From positions 124,001 through 188,000 of the forward strand of contig JAFZIN010000030.1 in assembly GCA_017554305.1 (NCBI GenBank): a stretch of 64,000 nt of DNA, read 5' to 3'. A model generated the notes under the pieces. That model saw only the letters and a program-made list of their open reading frames with translations, had not been told where the DNA came from and ran no database searches. The DNA is from Bacteroidales bacterium (GTDB lineage: Bacteria; Bacteroidota; Bacteroidia; Bacteroidales; UBA932). The translations under genes and the position numbers were made by a program. Shown piece after piece: positions 36,196 to 42,690 of the stretch; position 1 is the first letter of the stretch; every line of letters starts with the position of its first letter.

Positions 36196-36235
36196 CAAAA
36201 AAAAGCAGAGATTGTTCTCTGCTTTTTTTGTGCCC
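36191..36235 (+). terminator. Intrinsic terminator of tRNA-Leu(GAG)
   Basis: A very long stem: GGGCACAAAAAAAAGCAGAGA pairs with TCTCTGCTTTTTTTGTGCCC around TTGT (one base unpaired). Its outer arm is part of the tRNA acceptor itself. Confidence 0.85.
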
Positions 36236-36317
36236 ATTGGGCACTGTCTTTGACTGGAGAGGAAGCCCTCTCCAGACCTCTCCTGCCTTCGGCTTATTAA
36301 TTGGTCCGTTTCCTTTT

Positions 36318-36333
36318 TGCCCAGGACAAGAGT
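36318..36333 (-). repeat. Inverted copy of the tRNA-Leu 3' end
   Basis: Sixteen bases (TGCCCAGGACAAGAGT) are the exact reverse complement of the last 16 bases of the tRNA gene (36180-36195), ending precisely at the discriminator base. It lies 122 bases downstream, just before repeat copy B. Confidence 0.8.
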
Positions 36334-36340
36334 ATTCTCA

Positions 36341-36423
36341 AACCCCCGCAGAGTTAAAACTCTGCACCCCCTGTAGGGGGTATACGGCACTCTGTGCCGG
36401 GCGCATAAGCGCCTTTTTAGCCG
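36341..36423 (+). repeat. Interspersed hairpin repeat, copy B
   Basis: CGCAGAGTTAAAACTCTGC, ACCCCCTGTAGGGGGT, ACGGCACTCTGTGCCG and GGGCGCATAAGCGCC then TTTTTAGCCG. It shares its order of palindromes with copies A and C. A hairpin CTGGAGAGG..CCTCTCCAG lies further upstream at about 36252-36275. Confidence 0.8.
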
Positions 36424-36453
36424 TACTTTTTGGGGGAACAATTGTTTTCCATA

Positions 36454-36966
36454 CTATTTGAAAACAATACTCTTCAGTATAGGAAGGAATTTCTCTTCCC
36501 ACTGAGCAGTATCCTCTTCCGGGAACTGGAGACTTCCGGTTACGCCAATCCTATCTTCTTTGAGATAAGTGTAATCCAGTCTTACTTTACCATCAGCAAT
36601 GGATTTTAGGGTAACCATATTTCCGTCAACCTTAGGCTCTTCACATTTTGCCTCCTGATTCAGGCCGTGTACCATTCCAACCAATCCCTCTCCTGTCACC
36701 TTTAACTGACTCTTGGTAGGACCGTCTGTATAGTAATTTGCTGTAAAGAAAATAGAACCGTCTTCACTCTGGGCATTCAGAAGATCACCTGTTTTCCAGG
36801 ATTCCTTCATGCCGGTTGGAAGCATAACAGAGTAGTTGTCACATTCAAATTTAACACCCTCTTTCAGAGGCTCAACATTGTTACTTGAATTAGAATTAGA
36901 ACCGCCGCCGCAACTTGCAAACAACATTGCAACTGCAGCCATAGTTAAAACAAAGAATTTTTTCAT
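36454..36966 (-). CDS. Hypothetical lipoprotein
   Basis: A 170-residue lipoprotein with a clear signal and lipobox (MKKFFVLTMAAVAMLFASC) followed by a GGGSNSNSSNN linker. The rest resembles small beta-rich domains (PsbP/DUF1795-like spacing of KFECDNYSVMLPTGM) but no family was recognised. It stands 28 bases after the glutathione peroxidase gene on the same strand and could share its transcript. Envelope location is secure, function unknown. Confidence 0.65.
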   Translation of the reverse strand: MKKFFVLTMAAVAMLFASCGGGSNSNSSNNVEPLKEGVKFECDNYSVMLPTGMKESWKTGDLLNAQSEDGSIFFTANYYTDGPTKSQLKVTGEGLVGMVHGLNQEAKCEEPKVDGNMVTLKSIADGKVRLDYTYLKEDRIGVTGSLQFPEEDTAQWEEKFLPILKSIVFK

Positions 36967-36994
36967 TTGATTATTTTTTAGTGTTTATTCCAGA

Positions 36995-37744
36995 TTACAA
37001 CAGAAGGGTAACGGCAGCCTCCACCTTCTCCAGCGGGCAGGTTGGCTCAAAGCGCTCAACCACCTCTCCGTTCCTGTTGATGAGGAACTTGGTAAAGTTC
37101 CACTTAATGTCACTCTTGCTTCTCCAATCCGGATCTGCCTTGTTGAACATATCCTCCAGAATAGGGGTAAGTTTGTTCTCTTTGTCAAAACCAACGAATC
37201 CCTTCCGGCTCTTTAACCAGGTGTAGAGCGGCAGTTCGTTAGGGCCGTTCACATCACTCTTTTTAAACTGCGGAAAGTCTGTTCCAAACTTCACCTGGCA
37301 GAACTCCGTAATCTCCTCATCAGTTCCCGGAGTCTGATTTCCAAACTGGTTGCAAGGAATGTCCAATATCTCAAACCCTTTGTCTTTAAGCCTTTTATAC
37401 ATATCTTCCAACCCGTCATACTGAGGGGTGAAGCCGCATCCGGTTGCTGTGTTTACAATTAGGAGCACTTTGCCTTTGTACTCGGAAAGGCTAACTTCCA
37501 TTCCGTTCTTTCCTGTTAAGGAGAAATCTGTTACCGTTTTCATTTCTGTTTTATTGTTTACCGTTATGACTTTAGATTCCTTAGGTATGTATCTGGATAG
37601 ATACACCATTGCCGCAATAAGGAGTATCAGAAGAACAATCTGCCCCAAAAGGTTCCTCCGGCTCTTGCTCTTCTTTTTGTTTATTCTCTCCATCTGTTTG
37701 GAGAATAATTCTTTATGAGGCTCGCGATAGTTTGCGTCATTCAT
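36995..37744 (-). CDS. Membrane-anchored glutathione peroxidase-family protein
   Basis: A 249-residue protein: a basic N-terminus, one transmembrane segment (about residues 33-49) and a GPx thioredoxin-fold domain. The peroxidatic residue is Cys103 (NTATGCGFTPQY), not selenocysteine; LDIPCNQFG (Cys131) and KWNFTKFLINRNG with the conserved Trp-Asn are present. Such enzymes reduce peroxides, usually with thioredoxin. The anchor puts the domain on the periplasmic side, whereas most bacterial GPx proteins are soluble. The C69 dipeptidase gene ends 11 bases upstream. Confidence 0.88.
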   Translation of the reverse strand: MNDANYREPHKELFSKQMERINKKKSKSRRNLLGQIVLLILLIAAMVYLSRYIPKESKVITVNNKTEMKTVTDFSLTGKNGMEVSLSEYKGKVLLIVNTATGCGFTPQYDGLEDMYKRLKDKGFEILDIPCNQFGNQTPGTDEEITEFCQVKFGTDFPQFKKSDVNGPNELPLYTWLKSRKGFVGFDKENKLTPILEDMFNKADPDWRSKSDIKWNFTKFLINRNGEVVERFEPTCPLEKVEAAVTLLL

Positions 37745-37755
37745 ATAGTTGAGCG

Positions 37756-39477
37756 TTAGTAGGTCTGTGCATCTGATGGAATAGGCTCCATCTCTTTAGA
37801 TATTGCATCAAGCCACTTCTGCGGATAGCCCGGCCAACTTGGTGTAACGCAGTCATTTGGTCTGATGGCTGTTTTGAAAGACCCATCCGGGTTCTGCTTC
37901 TTAACATTACCGTCCATGTACTTAACAAGGAGGTACTCATCCAGTTTCTTAAAGGTCTTGAACATTCTCTCTGCAAACTTGTTAGACCAGTCTGTAAGGT
38001 AGAGTTTTACCTTATCTTCATCTTTGCTCTCATTCAAAATTCTGAGGGCGTTGGCATCAATTTCCGGAACAATTCTGAGGGCTCCGTTCTCGTGCTCGTC
38101 AATTGCTTTTCTTACCTCCGGAGCAATATCACAGTAACGCCCGTAAGCAAAGTTTGCAATTCTGTTAAAGAGCCAGAAGGCAGAAGAATCTGAGTACTTA
38201 ATCATACTTCCGTTGCCCTCTCTGAAGCACATAGGGGCCTCAACTCCGCTGGAGTAAACAGGTGTGAGTGAGCTTGTTGCAGTATCATCAACTCCAAACC
38301 AGATTATACCGCCAATAACATCCGGCAGCCAGCCTCTTGCCTGTCCTAAAAGCCAGAATCCTGTCTGCTGAGTTGCAGCTGAACGCTCAAACTCGTACTT
38401 CTTTCCGTCCGATGTTGTGAAGGACATTGGTCTCCATCTGTAAGGAAGGTGGAACGGACCGGCGCCCAAATCGTTGCTGAAATCAAACGGAGTACCCTCA
38501 AAGTGATCTCTCATGGCGTCTGCAACCTCCTTAACTGTAAGCGGATGCGCAGGTTTAATATAGAGAGGCATCTTGTTGGCAGGGTTGGTTCCTGCAGCAT
38601 AATCAACATAGAAAGAAGCATCCCTATCTCCTATCTTGCCGCCGCCCAGAATGTTGAAGAAGCTCCAAACGCGTGTTTCACAGCCTCTTAAAGTTCCAAA
38701 GCTTGCAGGAGCAAAGGCTTCGTTGAATTCAAACTCGCTGTCTGGTTTCTCTTTAGGGAAGTATCCGTTATCCTTTGCAAACTTTATAATGTCTTTTGAA
38801 TAGAGGCAGTTCTCCGGATCATTAAGCGGGAAAGTTCCTATTCTTGAGCAGTTTGCATGGCCTGATATGTAGCCGTCCGGAATGCGGATTGCTACCCAGG
38901 CTGCACCCTTGTTAAGGTTCTTTCCATTGCGGTCAAACTTCATTCCCTTACCCACAATCTCCATAATCCACGCCTCGTTCTTGTCTGCAATTGAGAAGGA
39001 CTCGCCCTCTGAACAGTAACCATATTTTTCCATAAGGTCTGCAATTATTCCAATGGCCTCCCTTGCCGTCTTTGCCCTTTGCAGTGTGATGTAAATAAGT
39101 GAGCCGTAGTCCATTATGGCGGTGGTATCTACAAGGGCCTCGTTGCCTCCGAATGTTGTTTCCGTTATGATGAGCTGGTGCTCGTTCATATTACCCATAG
39201 TGGAATAGGTTCTGGCAACCTGAGGAATCTGTCCGTGATATTTTCCGGTATCCCAGTCAAAAATCTTAACCATTGAGCCCTTTGGCCAAACCTGTCCTTT
39301 ATGATGGTACAGCTCTCCGTAAAGTACGTGAGAATCAGCAGCGTAAGTTACCATCACAGAGCCGTCCTTTGAGGCTCCCTTAGTAACAATGATGTTGGTG
39401 CAGGCGTTGGCTCTGTCCAAAGATACGCAGAGGACAATAATAGCCAGAGCGGAGATTAAATGCAGTCTGTTCTTCAT
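37756..39477 (-). CDS. C69 family dipeptidase (Ntn hydrolase)
   Basis: A 573-residue secreted peptidase of family C69. The start at 39477 gives a signal peptide ending in ANA, and cleavage would expose Cys26 (CTNIIV), the N-terminal nucleophile of the Ntn fold. The MGNMNEHQLIITETTFGG and YGSLIYITLQRAKTAREAI segments are family-typical. C69 enzymes hydrolyse dipeptides or N-acyl amides. The -7 box at 39499-39506 gives a leader of about 15 bases. Confidence 0.9.
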   Translation of the reverse strand: MKNRLHLISALAIIVLCVSLDRANACTNIIVTKGASKDGSVMVTYAADSHVLYGELYHHKGQVWPKGSMVKIFDWDTGKYHGQIPQVARTYSTMGNMNEHQLIITETTFGGNEALVDTTAIMDYGSLIYITLQRAKTAREAIGIIADLMEKYGYCSEGESFSIADKNEAWIMEIVGKGMKFDRNGKNLNKGAAWVAIRIPDGYISGHANCSRIGTFPLNDPENCLYSKDIIKFAKDNGYFPKEKPDSEFEFNEAFAPASFGTLRGCETRVWSFFNILGGGKIGDRDASFYVDYAAGTNPANKMPLYIKPAHPLTVKEVADAMRDHFEGTPFDFSNDLGAGPFHLPYRWRPMSFTTSDGKKYEFERSAATQQTGFWLLGQARGWLPDVIGGIIWFGVDDTATSSLTPVYSSGVEAPMCFREGNGSMIKYSDSSAFWLFNRIANFAYGRYCDIAPEVRKAIDEHENGALRIVPEIDANALRILNESKDEDKVKLYLTDWSNKFAERMFKTFKKLDEYLLVKYMDGNVKKQNPDGSFKTAIRPNDCVTPSWPGYPQKWLDAISKEMEPIPSDAQTY

Positions 39478-39484
39478 ATTTTTA

Positions 39485-39506
39485 TAACTTTGTCTTAACA
39501 AATATA
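39485..39506. promoter_or_regulatory. Interlocked divergent promoters, C69 peptidase / secreted protein
   Basis: Plus box TAACTTTG at 39485-39492 (ATG 39513) and minus box TATATTTG at 39499-39506 (ATG 39477) are six bases apart, so the two start regions fall inside each other's boxes and polymerase should occupy only one at a time. Confidence 0.6.
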
Positions 39507-39512
39507 GTAAAG

Positions 39513-39932
39513 ATGAAAAGAATAACACTTCTCCTCATAGCAACAATTGTGCTCCTGGGTGCAAATTCCGCTTTTGCTCAGGATGATAAAGAGATAACTC
39601 CGGAAGAGTATGCCGCAAAGCAGGTAAAGTCTCTTACTTCAAAGTTGCAACTTACAGAGTCACAGGAGTTCTATGTAGATTCCATACTCACCACAAATTA
39701 CGTGGGGCTTAAAAATCAGATAGATGATATGCAGCGCTCCGGAATGCAGGATCCGGAAAACTACCGCCGCTGCAGTGAGATGTGGCAGGACAAGACCATT
39801 GCTGCAATGAAGAAAGTGCTTGATGAACAGCAGTTTATCAAATACCTCAAACACATAGGCAAAGGTAAGGATTACAAGAAGGGCAAAGACGGCAAATACT
39901 ACCTAAAATCCGAACTCAAAAAACAGAAATAG
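39513..39932 (+). CDS. Small secreted helical protein
   Basis: A 139-residue protein with a signal peptide (MKRITLLLIATIVLLGANSAFAQ). The mature part is helical and charged, with QVKSLTSKLQLTESQEFYVDSI and a second segment around AAMKKVLDEQQFIKYLKH, a pattern like Spy/CpxP-type periplasmic helical proteins, though no family was firmly recognised. The tail is Lys-rich (GKGKDYKKGKDGKYYLKSELKKQK). It is divergent from the C69 peptidase and converges on cdaA. Confidence 0.6.
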   Translation: MKRITLLLIATIVLLGANSAFAQDDKEITPEEYAAKQVKSLTSKLQLTESQEFYVDSILTTNYVGLKNQIDDMQRSGMQDPENYRRCSEMWQDKTIAAMKKVLDEQQFIKYLKHIGKGKDYKKGKDGKYYLKSELKKQK

Positions 39933-39939
39933 CACCCCT

Positions 39940-40725
39940 TTAGGAGGCGGTGTAGGAGTTTTCTATGGCCAGTCTTAACTCCGTAATGGAGTTGATGGTT
40001 TTAATCTCTCCCTCTTTTACAAAGGAAATTTCTCCGGTCTCTTCTGAGACCACAATTGCCGTTGCGTCTGTCTGTTCCGTAATACCAACGGCTGCTCTGT
40101 GGCGCATTCCGTAGCGAGGCGGAATGTTAGGGTTCTCAGAGATAGGCAGGGTGCATCTGGCAGCCACAAGTTTGTAAGGGTTCATTACCAGTGCACCATC
40201 GTGAAGAGGAGAGTTCTTAAAAAAGAGATTCTCAATAAGGCGGCGGTTGATTACGGCATCTATGATATCTCCTGTTTCTGTGATATTTGCAAGAGGTGAG
40301 TTGTGGCTCATTACAATTAGGGCGCCGGTTTTGGTTTCGCTCATCTTTCTAACGGCCTGCGTGAGTTCATCCAAAGTTGCCAGCGGAACGCTCTTGTTGT
40401 CTTCTCCAAAGAGCTTTCTGGTGAGGAAGTTACGACGTTTCTTCATTGGGTTGTTGCCCAGGTGAATAAGAAACCTTCTTATCTCCTGCTGGAAGATAAT
40501 TATTATGGCCAGCACTCCCACGCCCAGAACCTGTCCCATAATGGCAGAGAGGAGTTCCATGTGTAATGTCCTCACTACAAGCCATATAATGTAGAGGATT
40601 ATGATGCCAATGAAGATGCTCATTGCAACAGTTCCTCGTATGAGCTTGTAAATTTGATAGATAAGCAGGGCCACCAAAAAGATGTCCACAATGTCTATCA
40701 GATGTATGTTAATGAATTCTAACAT
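39940..40725 (-). CDS. cdaA: Diadenylate cyclase CdaA
   Basis: A 261-residue membrane enzyme making cyclic di-AMP from two ATP. Three N-terminal transmembrane spans (about residues 10-80) precede the DAC domain with the DGA motif at 176-178 (LHDGALV) and RHR at 208-210 (GMRHRAAVG). The ATG at 40725 is chosen because the box TATTTTTG lies at 40745-40752. Usual companions cdaR and glmM are absent. C-di-AMP governs K+ and osmotic balance. Confidence 0.94.
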   Translation of the reverse strand: MLEFINIHLIDIVDIFLVALLIYQIYKLIRGTVAMSIFIGIIILYIIWLVVRTLHMELLSAIMGQVLGVGVLAIIIIFQQEIRRFLIHLGNNPMKKRRNFLTRKLFGEDNKSVPLATLDELTQAVRKMSETKTGALIVMSHNSPLANITETGDIIDAVINRRLIENLFFKNSPLHDGALVMNPYKLVAARCTLPISENPNIPPRYGMRHRAAVGITEQTDATAIVVSEETGEISFVKEGEIKTINSITELRLAIENSYTAS

Positions 40726-40744
40726 TGTAAACCGTTTAACAGTG

Positions 40745-40752
40745 CAAAAATA
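40745..40752 (-). promoter_or_regulatory. -7 box of cdaA
   Basis: Minus-strand TATTTTTG, 19 bases before the ATG, just before the comF stop codon region. Confidence 0.55.
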
Positions 40753-40762
40753 ATAAAAGGGA

Positions 40763-41671
40763 TTAAGGAACAAAAGCGGCGGTGGCTATAGTGACGGTGC
40801 AGCGGCAGTTCTTTAGCAGCAGGTTGGCGCAGGCATCAAGCGTGGCGCCGGTAGTTAAAACGTCATCTATGAGGAGGAAGTGCAAGGGTTCAAGTTGCTG
40901 ATTGCCCGCGCTTTGCCTTGCGGTTTCAGCTGTATGCTCGGCCTGCCCTGAATTAGTTTTTGAGGGATTTAGGGTGCTGTTCTTTGATAAGCGGGCTGTG
41001 GTCTTGAGGAGCCTGCGTAGGCGTATGGGGTTAAAGGCAAAGGCCTTTTGGACATTCTGCCAGCGGCTGAGGCGGTCCTTAACCGTTTGGGTTTCTGTAA
41101 AGCGGCGGCGTTTAAGCAGCCCCTCACAGAGGCGGGCCTCTATGCCTCTCTCCCTAAGACTCTTAATCACACCTTTTGCCAGCACGGCCGATTGGTTGTA
41201 GCCTCTCTTTATCCGCTTCCTCCAATGCAGCGGCACCGGCACCACATAATACCTCCTTTGCCTTGCCTCTGCTGTACCTTGCTGACTGTCCCCGCCCGCG
41301 CTTTGCTGGCTGCCTGCTGTGTGGCTCGCACTGACTGCCTGCTCCTCATGGAGGAAGAGCTTGCTGCCCAGCATTTCTCCCAGCATAATCCCGATAGATA
41401 CATTCCCCTTATACTTAAGCTGATACAGTAGCTCTTTGAACTTGCCGCGGTAGATGAGAAGGGAGGTAACTTTTTCTACGTAAGCACGGCCGTAAAAGCT
41501 GAGGTCTGCCTCGCTTTTGTCTGAACACCAGGTATATGAGAGGGGGAGGTCTGCAACGCAATGGGTGCAGATATTCTTCTCAAAGCCCCTCAATTCCCTA
41601 TGGCAGATAAGGCATTCCCTTCTAAACAACAGCGTTAGAACGCTCCTTGCCCACACTTTTAATGTTTCCAT
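40763..41671 (-). CDS. comF: ComF family phosphoribosyltransferase-like protein with low-complexity inserts
   Basis: A 302-residue ComF. An N-terminal zinc ribbon (CLICH...CTHC, about residues 20-39) and the PRPP-binding motif LLIDDVLTTGATLDAC (about 272-287) are intact, as is VPVPLHWRKRIKRGYNQS. ComF proteins take part in natural transformation and DNA processing. It is about 65 residues longer than usual because of two Gln/Ser/Ala-rich inserts (about residues 113-137 and 232-264) that share a 13-base DNA core (GCAAAGCGCGGGC). Confidence 0.88.
   Translation of the reverse strand: METLKVWARSVLTLLFRRECLICHRELRGFEKNICTHCVADLPLSYTWCSDKSEADLSFYGRAYVEKVTSLLIYRGKFKELLYQLKYKGNVSIGIMLGEMLGSKLFLHEEQAVSASHTAGSQQSAGGDSQQGTAEARQRRYYVVPVPLHWRKRIKRGYNQSAVLAKGVIKSLRERGIEARLCEGLLKRRRFTETQTVKDRLSRWQNVQKAFAFNPIRLRRLLKTTARLSKNSTLNPSKTNSGQAEHTAETARQSAGNQQLEPLHFLLIDDVLTTGATLDACANLLLKNCRCTVTIATAAFVP
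40890..41340 (-). repeat. Two related inserts within comF
   Basis: Plus-strand GCCCGCGCTTTGC occurs at about 40904-40916 and again at about 41295-41307, each next to a TTGCTGA and a run of short CTTTGC/CTTGCC words. Both are in frame and in surface-loop positions of the ComF fold. Confidence 0.5.
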
Positions 41672-41782
41672 TTCTCATTTTATTTAATCTGCACATAGAA
41701 CTTCCATCTGAGAATTGAAGTGATCTGCGCAGGTCAAACCTTGGGGCTATGAGGTTTCTGCTGCAAGTTGCAAATAATTAAG

Positions 41783-41790
41783 TAATTTTG
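41783..41790 (+). promoter_or_regulatory. -7 box of PHP phosphatase gene
   Basis: TAATTTTG ends 25 bases before the ATG at 41816; the longer frame from 41792 would begin right behind the box. Confidence 0.5.
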
Positions 41791-41815
41791 CGTGCGTTTT
41801 GGTACAATTTACTAC

Positions 41816-42628
41816 ATGGCAAAGTTTTTTGACACACACAATCACTCTCAGTTCTCCCCGGACAGCAGCGCAACGGTGATGACTCTGGCGGAGCGTGCCC
41901 GCTCTCTTGGTGCGGCAGGTATTACAATTACAGACCACATAGATTTGGATGCTCCGCGTGAGAAGGATAAATTTCTCTTTTCAGTTCCGGAGCAACAGGC
42001 AGAGATTGAGCGTGTTGCAAAGATTATGGGTGGGGATTTGAAGGTTCTGAAGGGAATAGAGTTAGGGCTTCAGCCGGAGAGCATTGAACATACAAGGCAG
42101 TTTGTGGAGGGGCATTCTTTTGATCAGGTAATTGTTTCCGTTCACTTTGTAGACGGACTGGATCCTTACCTTGGAACATACTATGAGGACAAGGACTACC
42201 ACGAGGCTTTTGGCAGAATGCTGGAACTTATTTATCAGACAGCCAGGGATTTTGAAGACTTTGACGTAATAGGTCACTTTGATTATGTTGCCCGTTATGC
42301 GCCTTACAAGGTTAAGGATATCTGGTATGAGGATTTTCCGGATCATTTAGATACGTTGCTTAAGTTTCTGGCCAGAGAGGGAAAGGCGTTGGAGATAAAC
42401 ACCAAAACTTACGCCTGGCACGGTGAGCATCTTCAGGTGCTGGATTTGAATATTTTGCGCAGGTTCAAGGAGTTGGGTGGGGAGTTTATAACCATTGGGT
42501 CAGACTCTCATGATGACAAGCGTGTGTGCGAGAACTTTGAAAAATATGCTTCTATTGCAGAAGACTGCGGCTTTGAGTACCTGACATACTTTGAGAACCG
42601 CAAACCTATACTTTATCCTGTTGTATAA
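41816..42628 (+). CDS. PHP-domain phosphatase, HisJ (histidinol-phosphatase) family
   Basis: A 270-residue PHP-fold metallohydrolase. Metal-binding motifs are DTHNHSQFSPDS (about residues 6-17), ITDHIDLDAP (about 40-49), a KGIELGLQ glutamate, SVHFVDG, GHFDYV and the C-terminal IGSDSHDDKR. HisJ-type enzymes dephosphorylate histidinol phosphate, but no his genes are near, so another phosphoester is possible. mutS2 follows 62 bases downstream. Confidence 0.85.
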   Translation: MAKFFDTHNHSQFSPDSSATVMTLAERARSLGAAGITITDHIDLDAPREKDKFLFSVPEQQAEIERVAKIMGGDLKVLKGIELGLQPESIEHTRQFVEGHSFDQVIVSVHFVDGLDPYLGTYYEDKDYHEAFGRMLELIYQTARDFEDFDVIGHFDYVARYAPYKVKDIWYEDFPDHLDTLLKFLAREGKALEINTKTYAWHGEHLQVLDLNILRRFKELGGEFITIGSDSHDDKRVCENFEKYASIAEDCGFEYLTYFENRKPILYPVV

Positions 42629-42690
42629 ACAGGAATAACAGAAACCAGAACGATTGGCAAAAGGGTGTGGAAGCTGAATGTGAGGGCTTT

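Noticed and set aside
36139..36441. 100-codon minus-strand frame covering tRNA-Leu and repeat B (and a similar one at 21715-21918 over copy A)
   Set aside because: Both translate the interspersed repeat (TPYRGCR segment) and the tRNA; the similarity is due to the DNA repeat, not a protein family.
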